Assembly: GCA_003339415.1 (NCBI GenBank)
Contig: PDHQ01000032.1
Span: 140,036-204,035, forward strand
Direction of reading: 5' to 3'
DNA: 64,000 bases
DNA from: Ophiocordyceps camponoti-saundersi (nom. inval.)
Lineage: Eukaryota; Ascomycota; Sordariomycetes; Hypocreales; Ophiocordycipitaceae
Made by a program: the position numbers and the translations under genes. Of this stretch, positions 34,463 to 46,436 are shown piece by piece; positions within the stretch are counted from its first letter, which is position 1, and each line of letters starts with the position of its first letter. The notes under the pieces were generated by a model that saw nothing but the letters and a program-made list of their open reading frames with translations, was not told the origin of the DNA and did not search any database.

Positions 34463-35695
34463 CTAGCCAAGAAGTCGCAAACCATTCTTGGTCTTCTGTC
34501 CGGGCTTGGTGATGCCGGCTCCGGGGACGGGGCCCAGACTCGGCTCGTAACCTCCGGCGACGGCGTGGCCATGGTGGCCGTTCTTGTTCTTGTTCTTGTT
34601 CTTGTTGTTCTGCTTTCCTGCGTTGGACTTGGTCTTGTCCTTTACGTTGGACACCTTGATTTCCGTGTTGGCCTTGCGTACGACGACCGGGTGGCTCTGG
34701 ATGTATTTCCCGTTCATCTCCTTTGCCGCCTGGAAGAAGTCGTCTGCGTTGCTGAAGCTGACGAAGCCGTAGCCCTTTGACTTTGTCGTGCGCTTGTCGC
34801 GGATTACGCGCGCCTTTTGCACCGACTTCCAGCGGGCGAAGGCCTTGAGGAGGGATTCGTCCGTCGTCTCGCCGGCGAGGTTTCCGACGAAGAGGCGCAG
34901 GTGGGAAGGGTCCCATTCGAGGAGGGTGTCGTCGGTCCATTTCTTGCCGCCTCCCTGGCGGACCACCGTCTTCTTCTTGTCAGGGTTGGTCGCCGCCGCC
35001 GCCGCAGCCACGGCCGACGGTTCGGGTTTGCTGGGCTCTGAGACGAGGGCCAGGGGTTTCCCGTCGCGGCCGGTCGTCGTCTGGGGCGGGGCGCTGTAGG
35101 CGCTTTGCCACTCTGCGATTTGCGCTGCCTCGGTCGCGTCGTAGGCGCTGGCGGCGGCGGTGCCCGGTGCGGGGAAGGGGTTTTGGATCTGAGGCGGCGC
35201 GTAGCTGTTGGAGGTGGAAGCAGAAGAAGAAGCGTAGTTTGACGCGTTCTGGGAGCCGTAGGCCTGATGAGAGGGCTGTCGTTGCTGTTGCTGTTGCTGG
35301 TGCGGCTGGTGCATAGACTGCTGCTGAGGCTGTTGGGAGGCGTAGCCATAACCGGTGGAGGAGTTCACGCCGGGAGCAGAGCCGTACGACGACGACGTTG
35401 AGTACGAAGCCGTAGAACCGTACTGACTGGAAGCGCCATACTGAGGACGAGATGCGTAGTGATTCTGCGACGAATAGTTGTTCGCGCCATAGTTGGTGGC
35501 GCCCGGGGGATACGAAGGATGAGCCTGGTAGGTTTGGGCGGAGGCAAAGGCGGGCCTGAAGCCGTGTCTGATGGTATTGCTATTGTTGTTGGAGGAGGAG
35601 GATGCCGGGGAGGCGGCTGATGATGATGAAGAGGAGAAGGCCGGCGGCGGTCTCGCGGGGAGCGAGTTCGTGCCTGGAGGCGGCGCGTATGCCAT
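34463..35695 (-). CDS. RBM42-like RNA-binding protein with single C-terminal RRM
   Basis: Single exon, 410 residues from MAYAPPPGTNSLPARPPP. The N-terminal 250 residues are disordered, rich in Ser, Tyr, Gln and Asn, with a Gln-rich run (QQPQQQSMHQPHQQQQQQRQ). The conserved part begins KKWTDDTLLEWDPSHLRLFVGNL (RNP2 = LFVGNL) and continues to VIRDKRTTKSKGYGFVSF (RNP1 = KGYGFVSF). It ends with NGKYIQSHPVVVRKA, the signature arrangement of the RBM42/RNA-binding 42 RRM. A basic Lys/Asn-rich tail follows. Homologues are nuclear spliceosome- or hnRNP-K-associated proteins. The in-frame ATG 15 nt upstream (35710) is less likely. Confidence 0.88.
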   Translation of the reverse strand: MAYAPPPGTNSLPARPPPAFSSSSSSAASPASSSSNNNSNTIRHGFRPAFASAQTYQAHPSYPPGATNYGANNYSSQNHYASRPQYGASSQYGSTASYSTSSSYGSAPGVNSSTGYGYASQQPQQQSMHQPHQQQQQQRQPSHQAYGSQNASNYASSSASTSNSYAPPQIQNPFPAPGTAAASAYDATEAAQIAEWQSAYSAPPQTTTGRDGKPLALVSEPSKPEPSAVAAAAAATNPDKKKTVVRQGGGKKWTDDTLLEWDPSHLRLFVGNLAGETTDESLLKAFARWKSVQKARVIRDKRTTKSKGYGFVSFSNADDFFQAAKEMNGKYIQSHPVVVRKANTEIKVSNVKDKTKSNAGKQNNKNKNKNKNGHHGHAVAGGYEPSLGPVPGAGITKPGQKTKNGLRLLG

Positions 35696-36794
35696 GATGA
35701 ACAACGACAAGAGCGACAGGGGGGGGCTTGTTTTCGGCTGGTAGGTAGGTAGGTAGGTAGTGTGTGAGGCTCTGGCACGTACCTCGAGCTGAGGGCGCTC
35801 AAAGCTTCCTCGGGGGTCGTCAGTTGTTGGGGGTGAAGAGATGGCTCGCCGGTGGGATGATGGCGGACGGAAAGGGGGGGGGTCGGTCTTCGATCCACAG
35901 AGACTCTTGGGGGAGACCGTGGGGGGAAGACCTTGGCGGGAGACCTTGGCGGGAGAGGAGGTGGGAGAGGAGGTGGGTGATGAGGCTGAATCTGATGGCC
36001 CTGATGGGGGAAAAAGGAAGAGGTCGTTGAGATTTGGGTGCTTCGCGTTAGAAGAGTATCTGTAAGGCGCTAATCAGGTCACGTGACTCTTCTGCGGAAA
36101 ACCCAAGAGAAGAGGCTGAGGCGAAATACGAATACGAGGACCAAGCCCGATGGACGAGTCAGGACGACATCACATACCTACCCAGGCGTCGTGTTTCCCT
36201 CGCCTCATACGCGACGCCTATCCCCACGTCCGCGGTCCTTACGGATGTACATACATACCTGCATACTAACCCTACAGTTTCACCATTGAAGGAGGTCCGC
36301 CGCCCAGTAGGATGTGGTCGTGAGGAAATGCTTACAACATGAAGAGCTCGGATCGAGGCGGACATCGGACGGACATCGGACTCCTACCTGGGCAAGCTCG
36401 TATCGCAAAATGAGGCAACGGTTTCGCGATACTGACAAATTGATATATATAGCCTTTATAGGTTTATCCCTTCACTGGGCGAACGAACACATTCTTAGCT
36501 ACAGTTCCTAGACGTTATCTTTACTTTTCCGTGATGCGCGATCTGCTTGGCAAATATTGGCACTCAGAGGAATTCTAGTTCGAGAGTCGAGACAGATTAT
36601 TGATACGAACGACTGCCATGTATAAAGGCGTTACGCATACAGGTCCCTTGCTCTGGGGTTTCGATTTACATACATGGGCCATCAAGTTGTTTGTTTCCTC
36701 ACCGGGCAACACCAGTCGTTTCTCTTGTGGTCTTCCATTGTTCACCTTCCATTCTCTTGTATGGACTCACTTATAGTCATAGCAAAACGCCAAC
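35696..36794. other. Divergent intergenic region
   Basis: Separates the minus-strand RBM42-like gene from the secreted-protein gene. It holds a GTAG run at 35741-35760, GGGAGA tandem units (35930-35970), and a more AT-rich zone from about 36420 to 36790 before the secreted gene. No gene seen. Confidence 0.5.
36621..36626 (+). promoter_or_regulatory. Putative TATA box of secreted-protein gene
   Basis: TATAAA in the context catgTATAAAggcg, about 170 bp before the start codon of the secreted 993-residue protein. No transcription start data; assignment is by sequence and position only. Confidence 0.4.
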
Positions 36795-39700
36795 ATGTTG
36801 TTGATGAGAAATATTGCGCTCCTCTTCATTGCCCTATATCTGGGAATGGTTACGGCTCCCCGTACTCCTCTCCCGCCGGGCTTCGACCCTCGCGCGACGG
36901 CTGTTGATGTTTTGGAGGGAAGGATGTCGAGAAACTTCCTGGTGGAAATGATCAAGTCGGGTCTTCGGGAATTCAGCTCGAGTCATGATCACCACCAAAG
37001 AAGGGCATGGGCGTTCTCGCCGAGTGGAATGCTAGGGCGGCCATATCGTTCGCCGCCTCGGCAATGGACGACGGCATCTTTGGCCCCTGATCCAGGACGA
37101 CTTTGCAGAAGAAGTGGTGGCGCTTGTAACCTTCGGAACACGTTCGAGTGGGTGATTAAGAAAGGCTTCAAGGTTGGTGTTCGGAAAGCCGGTTCGATGT
37201 GGACCACCATTGCCGTCGAGTGGGTTAAGAAAGTGGCGTTGAAGCTCGTGCCAGAGGTCAGGATCGCTCATGTCGCTTTTGAAATCATCTCATTGGTTGT
37301 CGTCGACGTATATAAAGGTTGGCACCGCGTGAAATTGGTAGATGCACCCACAAGATACCGCTCCGCCAAGTCGAGGAGGATTCCGCCAACAGCGCATGAG
37401 CAAACACTGATGGATCATGCGCAAGACTTTGGCATCTGGTGGGGCATCCGAACCCTGCGCGAGGTCGAGGCTCTCCTGACAGAAGTCCGGGAAGGCAGGG
37501 GACCAGTCACCAGGGCAAAGATGGCCAAGATAGGACGGCCTGTCACCAGGAAAGACATTGACGAAATCAAAGCTTTGGCTTATGTCGACGAGGATGATGA
37601 TGTCGAATACGGATACCAGGCAGATGAAGCTGCAAAGCCAGAGCCCTCACCAGTCGAACAACTCCTGATAGCGTGCGCCAGCCGTGACCAACTTGTGCGG
37701 GAAGATGCCATGGAAATCTGCGACATTCTCAGCGGCGGCATGACGTGGTTGGACAACGACTACGGGTACGGGATGCCAAGCGAAGTCATAGAATGCAAGG
37801 GAATCGAGATATCAGCCGCTGGGTGGGCGAAGATCGCTCGAGGGGAGATAGAGTGCAAACTCCCCGGCGGCCCGGACGAACTGACGATGCGCTGGTATCG
37901 GGGGGAAACGCTTCAAAAATGCAAGCAAGAAGATGGGAATAAGTGGTGTACGAACTGGACGCCGACTAAAGACTGGTTGGATCCCAACTATGGCTTGCCA
38001 AGCATCGCCATCGCTGAAGCTGGTTTATTCGGCATCCCGAGCCTGCCTCCTGACCCTCGCCGCCGCGGAAGACCATTAGGACTTGATATTTACAACCCGA
38101 ACGTTGGTGAGGTGAAATTTACGGATGAGATGACGACGCTATGGCTCATGGCCTTGTTTGCCTGCGGGGACCCGGTATACCAGCAATTCTGCGAGGTGCA
38201 GCGGGTCATCATGGGCTACATCGGCTTCGAATACGACGAATCACAAGTCAGCGACAGACTCAGAGTATTCTATTCGTTCGTATTCCCACGTACAACAGAT
38301 GCCGAGTTGCCATGGCGCTTGGAGGAGTATCAGCAACTGCTTCTGCAGGGGGTTATCTGTGAACAGGTCCATTTGGCTCTCGATGCCGACCATGATATCG
38401 AGCTCGACGAATACGTCAGGGACATACATGGACGCTGCAATCAACAGTTTCACGATAATGCGCCCAATGTCGCAACGTACGGTCTTCAGCTGTGGTCAGC
38501 GATGAGAATCATGGCAGAGTACATAAAAGGAGGATGGATGGACCACTTTCAATGCAGTATACGCCGTTTCAACCGACTGACCATCATCCCCAAGGGGAAT
38601 ATACCTGACATCGAGATCCAATGCCTGGGAGGCAACGATCCAAACCAAATCATTGCAGACATGGACTTGTGCGGCAAGCAGGAAGGCTACTCCTGGAACC
38701 TCGCCAAGAGCCGATGCGAAGAGGAGGCGATCGATAAAGCCAAACTGTTTACCGCCCTCGACGGTTCGATCTGGACCCGGACAGGTGACGGACTGAAGCG
38801 ATGCTCGACCTGGCTGGACGCGGACCAGCAGCACCTAAGTTGCAGCCTCGTGGATCCGGAACGGCTGACTGAACGGGAACAGCGCATGGTGCTGACATCG
38901 GGCGTCCCTCTCGAGGACGACGAAAGACGGCAGAAGTCGTGGAAGGACGTCCAAGGCACGACCTGGGCCTGGCGGAACGGCAGTCTGGAGATGTGCGACG
39001 AAGCGAACAAGTGCATGCTCTTCAAGTATCCTCAATTTCCTGGCCGTGAAGTGCAACGGGCGAGCCAGGCCGGCGTGCCAGGCCTGCAGGGCGTGCAAGA
39101 TGCGGATCTCAGTGCTGTAAGCTGCGACGGGTTTTGGGATCCTCCCCAGCTGTTGACAGAGATGACCATCAACGGCACCATCAAGTGCGGCGTCGCGCTC
39201 GACTACTGGTGGTGGGAAGACAAGTGCTTCCTCAACAACTGCGTCTGGGACTTTACCGAGATTCTCTGCACTCAGCACCATCCTTACCACATGTATCCCT
39301 CGAGGTATCGCAGCGCCGAGTATGCCGGCGTGTTGCCGCTGGAGAGCCAACGCGACTGGATGGAGCGTTGCGACGAGTTGGCTTCTTTGCATTGGCCATC
39401 GACGCCGGGCCCGGTGGACAAGACCAAGGAGGTAGGTTGTCCGGTTACCTACCTACCTACCTACCTACCTACCTACGTATGGAGCTTGTGAAGAAGCTAA
39501 CAAACGATCCCTACCGCCTATCTAGCTGGCAAAAGACAAGATGGTCGACCACTGCGAGGACAGCTCCGGTGCCAAGACGGAATGCGGCGGCGGCCTGACG
39601 TGGGACGCTTACCTGCGTGTCAAGCGGGAATGCAACGGCTTTTGGAACAGGGCGACGGCGAGATGCCTCCCGATGAAGAGACGCGATCCGGAGATACTCA

Positions 39701-39870
39701 CCAACTTCCACGTCGACGGCCTCCGTCGCATCTTTAAGTGTCCCAAGTTCGGCAACGATTTCACTTGCACCTGGAACTACATGACGGTGCAGCAGGGACG
39801 CATCGGCTGGGGCGGCATCTATAACCCTACGCATGCCATGTTGAAGCGGTGGAAAGAATGGACCGAATAG
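36795..39870 (+). CDS. Large cysteine-rich secreted protein of unknown function
   Basis: Predicted exons are 36795-39431 and 39526-39870 (993 residues). The start is a signal peptide, MLLMRNIALLFIALYLGMVTA. No family was recognised. Visible features are helical, Trp-rich segments around residues 120-230, many Cys in the last 700 residues, and recurring short motifs such as ECKG/ECKLPGG, CDGFWDP, CNGFWNRATARC and WWWEDKCFLNNC, suggesting repeated disulfide-bonded modules. The intron (39432-39525) is filled with CCTA repeats, yet the frame and Cys-rich style continue after it. Residues about 65-115 (36990-37140) are unusually Arg/Pro/Ser-rich in this frame, while other frames there read as ordinary protein; see findings. 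The N-terminus lacks motifs I would accept as ADP-ribosyltransferase, so relation to fungal secreted enterotoxin-like proteins is only a guess. Confidence 0.75.
39433..39478 (+). repeat. CCTA tetranucleotide run inside intron
   Basis: The 94-bp intron of the secreted-protein gene is largely TACC repeats. Its donor (GTAGGT) itself looks like a repeat unit on the other strand. Confidence 0.8.
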
Positions 39871-41121
39871 GTTGTATTCGGATACTCGATTACTCTACTA
39901 TACCCTTTCTGATCCTGATAGAGACGCTTCCAGTTGAAGCCTTGAACCGGCTTGAAAGGGGTCTCCGTGTAAGTATGTAAGTACACTCGTAAGGAAGTGG
40001 CATGGCGGCGTATATGAGGTCAAGGTTCAGAGTAATACAGATTACGGCTGACTACAGTATGCCATTCACACATACGACCTACTCCCCGAACTCCTATCCC
40101 ATCTCATGCCTACTCTACTAAGACTGTCTCGGGCTTGCAAGAGGAGAAGAGCATGATTTTGAACCTCTTTCCCCTCTCCCCTTTGCGACAATAGGGAGGG
40201 AAACAAGAGTAAACAATGTGTTGTGATCCATACATCCATACGTCGAGGTAGATGCCAGGTGAGAGCTACCCCCTGTATATATGCAGTGTGTATGTATGTA
40301 GAAGGTAGATAGGAGGTAGGTTGGTAGGAAGCCGGATAAGTGGCCGACTTGCCGCACCAAAGGCAACCCGCCACTTGTTCATGTGAGAGGCAGCCAGAGT
40401 GACGCAGGCCTGATCCGGCGAATGAGGACCTGACTGACGGTGCGTGCTGCCGTCATGCCCGATGCGGCCGGGAGCGACCGGCGACGCCGGGGACGAGCCA
40501 TTGGGCCATACTGGGGGCGGGGGGGGGAGGGGGATTGTTGCTCCTGTGTAATATTGTATGTCGGTAGGTGGCCTAGGGAGGAAGACAGGGAAATGCCTAC
40601 TCACATACCTACCTACCTACTTACCTACCTACCCAGCTAACAATGACCTCGTAGGGCAGATGATGCCAGACCGGCCTCATCAAGCAGGGAGCGTCCCGTT
40701 GTTTTGTCATTGCTGGCCGAGGTGTGCGTCGGTCAGAATCTCAAATCGTAGCTCTGGTATGTATTCGCTTGGTATCTTCCCCCGCAGATACAGCCTGGAC
40801 AAAGACTTTGGAGATACCAATGTCTAATTGCACGCCATGCATCCCACTTTGGCCAGTAGCTACCTCTAGGTACCCACTTATTCTTGTCCGCGCCTCCGAG
40901 TCGGCCCGTCCGTCACCTTTCTCAACTCTTCTCTCTCTCTCTCTCTCTCTTCCCCCTCTCCCTCCTTCATTCTTCCTCCTTCTCCCCCCCTCTCCCCCCC
41001 CCGTCTCTCTCTCTCTCATCCTCCTCCTCCTCTGACAAACCTCCCTCAGCTGTTTATTCGATACCATCTCACACGTCGAAATACATACTCCCTCGTCTCT
41101 TACTCAACTGCCAAAGCCATC
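39871..41121. other. Intergenic region and leader of 6PGDH gene
   Basis: GTAG/CCTA runs (40604-40632), G runs (40511-40530), and a long CT tract from about 40930 to 41030 that is probable 5' leader. No coding region found. Confidence 0.5.
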
Positions 41122-43078
41122 ATGTCTGGCCCCGTGTAAGTTGCTTGCGTGTTCCTCCCATCCTTTCTACCCCGCCACACACACCCCGCGTCCCGAAACT
41201 GGGCCATCGCGGCCCCCCTCATCCCCCCCCCTCTCTCTTCGATGGCGACCTCTTTTCGTGCACTCCATCGTCATATTCTTCGCCACCCTCGTCTCTCGAT
41301 TTCGCTGTCTTGGCAGGTCTCGCGCTCATGCGGTCGACGCAGCGCCCGCCTCGCCAACTTACGGCTGGGCGGCGTCCAGCCAATCTCATCCATTACGTCC
41401 GACCATCGTGCTGACAATGTTATTGCCAGCGCTGATCTGGGCCTCATCGGCCTCGCCGTCATGTGAGTTCCCGTACTCTGAATCTCCCCCCTTTTGCTTG
41501 TGACAGGACGCTGATGTCTGCCCCGACAAACAGGGGACAAAACCTCATCATGAACATGGCGGACCACGGCTTTACCATCTGCGCCTTCAACCGAACCGTC
41601 TCCAAAGTCGACAAGTTCTTGGAAAACGAGGCCAAGGGTAAATCGATTGTCGGCGCTCACTCCATCCAAGAGTTCGTTGGAAAACTCAAGTCGCCTCGCC
41701 GTGTCATGCTACTCGTCCAGGCTGGCAAGCCTGTCGACGAGTGGATCGCCATGCTTCTGCCCCTCCTCAGCCCCGGCGACATCATCATCGACGGCGGCAA
41801 CTCTCACTTCCCCGACTCCAACCGCCGTACCCAAGAGCTGGCGAAAAAGGGTATCCGCTTCGTCGGCTCCGGCGTCTCCGGTGGCGAAGAGGGTGCCCGA
41901 TACGGCCCCAGCCTGATGCCCGGCGGCAACGAGGAGGCCTGGCCACACATTAAGGATATCTTCCAAAGTATTGCTGCAAAGAGCGACGGCGAGGCTTGCT
42001 GCGAATGGGTCGGTGACGAAGGTGCCGGCCATTACGTCAAGATGGTCCACAACGGCATCGAGTACGGCGACATGCAGCTCATTTGCGAAGTGCGTAGCAT
42101 GGCCTTGTATGCTCGCGGCGACAACGCTGACATGTGGTCTAGGCCTATGATATCATGAAGCGTGGGCTCGGCCTCTCCAACAAGGAGATGGGCGACGTCT
42201 TCGCCAAGTGGAACAAGGGCGTCTTGGACTCGTTCCTCATCGAAATCACCCGCGACATCATGTATTTCAACGACGACGACGGGAAACCGCTTGTCGAGAA
42301 AATACTGGACCAGGCCGGCCAGAAGGGCACAGGGAAGTGGACGGCTGTCAACGCTCTCGACCTGGGCATGCCCGTCACCCTCATTGCCGAGGCCGTCCTG
42401 GCGCGCTGCTTGTCCGGCATTAAGGAGGAGCGGGTACAGGCGTCGTCCAAGCTCGAGTACGTCAGCCGCTGCGGTGGAAAGTTTGAAGGCAACAAGGAGC
42501 AGTTCCTCGATGATCTTGAACAGGCCCTGTACGCCTCCAAGATCATCTCGTACGCACAAGGTTTCATGCTGATGCAGGAGGTGAGTTTCGTTCCCCGTTC
42601 CCTTTTGCATGTTTGCCGACTAAGGAGCTCGGACTAGGCGGCCAAGGAGTTTGGGTGGAAGCTCAACAAGCCTTCGATCGCCCTCATGTGGCGCGGCGGC
42701 TGCATCATCCGCTCCGTCTTCCTCAAGGACATTACGGCGGCGTACCGCAAACAGCCCGATCTGAAGAACCTGCTCTTCGACGACTTCTTCAACATGGCCA
42801 TCCACAAGGCGCAACCCGGCTGGCGAGACGTAGTGGCCAAGTCGGCGCAGCTGGGCATCCCGACGCCGGCCTTTTCGACGGCCCTGTCCTGGTTCGATGG
42901 CTACAGGACCAAGGACTTGCCGGCCAACCTGCTCCAGGCGCAGCGCGACTACTTTGGTGCGCACACGTTCCGCATCAAGCCCGAGTCGGCCAACAGCAAG
43001 TACCCCGAGGGTCACGACATCCACGTCAACTGGACCGGGCGTGGCGGCAACGTTTCGGCCTCGACGTACCAGGCGTAG
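41122..43078 (+). CDS. gnd1: 6-phosphogluconate dehydrogenase, decarboxylating
   Basis: Predicted exons are 41122-41135, 41430-41462, 41534-42089, 42143-42580 and 42638-43078 (493 residues). The enzyme converts 6-phosphogluconate and NADP+ to ribulose-5-phosphate, CO2 and NADPH in the oxidative pentose phosphate pathway (cytosol). The NADP-binding fold is split over three exons: [20 protein letters not shown] and [14 protein letters not shown]. Substrate and catalytic motifs are [33 protein letters not shown] and [18 protein letters not shown], the last with the catalytic Lys. The C-terminus closes with [11 protein letters not shown] and [15 protein letters not shown], as in other fungal enzymes. 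Length is normal. The first two coding exons are 14 and 33 nt, and the first intron is about 294 bp, much longer than its neighbours. Confidence 0.97.
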
Positions 43079-43982
43079 AAGGCAAGCGCAAGAGTTGGAA
43101 AGAGAGCGGCGAAGGCCTTCTTGAATAGGAAGCTCGTTAGCCAGGCTTTACTGGCTGGTGAAGAGATGACAGTGATGACGATGACAGAAGAATAAGAAGG
43201 GGTGGGAAGGGTTAGGTGGGCGGTGTTATTAGAATAAGTGAAAGAAGAGGCAGGTTGTAGACGAAGGAAGAAAGACTTACAAAAGATGTATTACGTATTT
43301 GTCTACCTACCTACGGATAGTTGCCTGCATGCCTGCATGCCTGCCTGCCTGTCTGCCTGTCTGCCTACCTATATATCTACCTAGCTACTGCTTGCGGAGA
43401 TGAAGTTGCCTGAGCACATCATGATCATCTATCTGTCTAGATCTTTCATTATCTAACTACCTAGAACTTTCGCTTAACTGCCAAGCTAGTAGGCAGGTAG
43501 GGAGTTACTTGCCGAGGCAGGTAGAGGTAGTTAGGTAGTTTACTTCTGTTACCTGGTAATTAGTTGGACGGTGGGTCGGATGGTAGGTTGGACGGTTAGT
43601 TGGTTGTTTATTAGTTGCGAGATTAGCAGTAACTGAAACTGAAATAGCATCTAACTACCTAGGTAGGTAGTCTGTAACCCTTCAGTTTTCGTATTCGTAT
43701 CAGTATGTAGAGATGATCCCCATCTCCGCACTTTTATTTTTCCGTCCCCCCCCGTAGCCCTCCTTCTCTTTTTCACTTGCCAGACGTCGCATGGCTGTGA
43801 TTGGCTGCTGTCTGCCTCCAGGCTCTACCTCTCGATAGCCTGTCCGCGTCGCAGCGACCAGCTTCTCGTGAGAATCATCTCCCCAGACTCTAACTCGAGG
43901 GTCCGCGCACCCGGAGAGAGCAAGGAACCGATCGTCACGTTACCGTTCAGCGGGTTCATATCTACCCGCCCAGTCCTTCAGC
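43079..43982. other. Intergenic region with decayed tetranucleotide repeats
   Basis: CCTA/CCTG repeats around 43320-43390 (GCATGCCTGCATGCCTGCCTG...) and GTAG-derived sequence through 43680. No gene seen. Confidence 0.5.
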
Positions 43983-46436
43983 ATGGCGCAGCAAGACCCC
44001 AGCCATAGCGTCCCCCAGGACCTCGTACGCTTCGTGCCCTTCTCACATGAACGGTTGCTGATGTCAAGAATCGCAGATGTCCCATGTTCACCTCATCTCC
44101 GCCTTTCGATACCCGACGATGCCGCGACTGGACCTGAACGATGTGGCCAAGTGGCTCATGAGCGCGCCGTCCATCGCGCGCGATCGCGCCCCCTTCTTCT
44201 GGACCTATCTCGACAAGCCGACGGATGGAACCATCCTCCTGACTTGGCAGCCGCTGCAGAGGCTGGGAACAAACTTCGCCACGGATGGCTTCATCTGGGC
44301 GCCTCCCGAACATGTCTACAAGCAGGACCTGGGTAATGGACTGGTAAGAGAGAGAGAGAGAGAGTCAAGGAAAAGAGAAAATACCGTCCGACGACTTCTC
44401 TGACTAGGCATTAGATGCTCGAAATATTCTATCTCAAGTCAGGATACATGATCGGCGAGCAGTACGCTCTCCACGCTCGTCGTCGCTTCCGGCTCATCCC
44501 CGTCCCGGGTCATCCCAATTCGCCGCAGCCCGACTCGAGTCTCTTCATCGTCCACTACGGCCCATCCGAGCCCAACGACCGCATCCCCGCGGCCGCAGTC
44601 CCCTACGACGAGCGCGTCAACGCCATCATGCAACAGCGTCACTATCTGCTGCGAGCCGGGCAGATTCGACGCAAGGAGTTCATGCTTTCCGACCGCGTCA
44701 ACTGGCCCTCGCTGCCAGAGCTCACCCGTCAGCAGATGGGACCGCAGATGGGACCGCGCGGCGTCCCGCAGCAGATGGCCTATCCGTCTCAACCCGTTCA
44801 CGGTCCACCGGTCAAGCGCCCCCGTCACGGTCCGCAGCCCGCCATGGCTGAGCAGACGTTCGAGGACGAGGAAGACGTCACGAGGGGCGATATGTTTGAC
44901 TCGCTGACCCAGCGCGACATCTCCCTGAGCCGGTACCAGCAGAATCACGAGTGGATGGAGGAGATCTTGTCATCGGCCTATAGGATGAACCAGATCACAC
45001 CGGCGGACCTGAACCTGGGGCTCAAGGGCGAGCTTGCGTCGCTGACCGAGGGCATCTTCACCGCTCAGGGCGCCGACGTCCTCGCCCGGACGCCCGAAAA
45101 GCCCTACATCGGCCGCCTAGACCCTGGCCTGGCCGACGCCTTTCGCAAGCGGGTCAAGGAGCACAAAGAGAAGACGCTGGCTGAAATGGAAAAGATGCGC
45201 ATCGCCCACGCCGAGGCCATGGCCGACTTGAGGACCACTTCCATCTTCACCGTCAAGGAGGCCGAGTTGAGGGCCATGGGCAGGGAGTCTGCGTCTCCCA
45301 AGCCGGAGGGCGAGTCCGGCCCGGGAGAAGTCGAGGGCAGCACCCGGCAACGCTCGACGAAGACGGAGGAAGAGGTGGTCAAGGAGGTAGAGGCAGCTCT
45401 TGGGCGCAAGGTGGAGAGACTGCCTCTCATCAAACGCGTCCACCCAGGCGGCTACCAGTCCAGCACTGCCACAGCACAAATGTCGCGGCAACAGTCGGGA
45501 GCTGGATCGCAAAATAGCGGTGTCGTGGCGGGCGAATCCGACACCGACATGGGCGGTACCGCGGCCGGGCTGCTGGACCAGATGAACACGGGCTTCTCGA
45601 CTCCCGTCAACAGCCTTCCTACGCCTCAGGCTCAGCCCTCGGCAGCGCAGTCCAACGTGGCCACGCCTCTGAACGCTCCCAACGCCGCGTCGCCGGCCCC
45701 GGCCCCGGCACCAGCTCCGGCGACGACCCCGGCGACGACCCCGGCCCCAGCTCCGGCCCCAGCTCCGGTCCCGGCCCCAGCCTCAGCCCCGGCCCCAGCC
45801 CCAGCCTCAGCATCAGCCTCAGCATCAGCTCCGGCTCCAGCAACTGCGGCAGTTCCGGCAACTGCGGCGGCTCCGGCAGCTGCGGCGGCTCCGGCCCCGA
45901 CAACGGCCCCGACAACGGCCCCCACAGCCCCGGCCGCTCCTTCGCAAGCGGACGTAGCCATGGAGGGCACCGCTGAGAAGGAGGAGGAGGAGGCGACGGC
46001 AGCAAAGAAGAAGGAGGAGGAAGATCGAAGCACGGCTCCGGACCAAGGTACCGGCAGCGGCGACTGGGTAGTGGTGCCCAAGAGCGGCGAAGTGCCAGAC
46101 GGCCAAGCAGCCGAGGGCCGTCCGGCGGAGGCTACATCGAGCGACACGACAAAGCCGACGTCGGCACCGGTAGCCAAGCCGCCCTTGTCGTCGGCTGCGA
46201 CGCCGGCCGTGACGGAAGGCGGTTCGGCTACGTTTGACCAGAACGACTTCAGCTCCCTCGGCGACCTCGACACCGCCGGCGATGCCCTCTCCGGCTTCGA
46301 CGCGCCCGACATGGACGGCGCTGCAGGCGAGCTTGGCGAGGGTCTGGACCTTCAGATGGACATGGAGGACTCGGCCTTTGGAGAGGCCTTTCACGGTGTC
46401 GGTACGCCGGGCGAGGGCGCCTCTCAAGACTTGTGA
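43983..46436 (+). CDS. ssr4: SWI/SNF and RSC complex subunit Ssr4 (DUF1750)
   Basis: Predicted exons are 43983-44024, 44077-44343 and 44415-46436 (776 residues). The N-terminal domain reads MSHVHLISAFRYPTMPRLDL, WTYLDKPTDGTILLTWQPLQ, LKSGYMIGEQYALHARRRFR and SLFIVHYGPSEPNDRIPA. The second conserved block is EEDVTRGDMFDSLTQRDISL to YQQNHEWMEEILSSAY and LGLKGELASLTEGIF. Together these are the fungal DUF1750 architecture, known in S. pombe as Ssr4, a shared subunit of the SWI/SNF and RSC remodelers. A long acidic/basic helix follows, then about 100 residues of Ala-Pro repeats (45700-45945) and an acidic C-terminus. The exon 3 acceptor at 44413-44414 is required because a TAG precedes it in frame. 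Confidence 0.9.
45700..45945 (+). repeat. Ala-Pro-encoding GC-rich repeat within ssr4
   Basis: Imperfect CCGGCCCCAGCT-type units encode about 80 residues of alternating Ala and Pro with some Ser/Thr. This is typical of microsatellite/minisatellite growth within a disordered linker. Confidence 0.85.
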
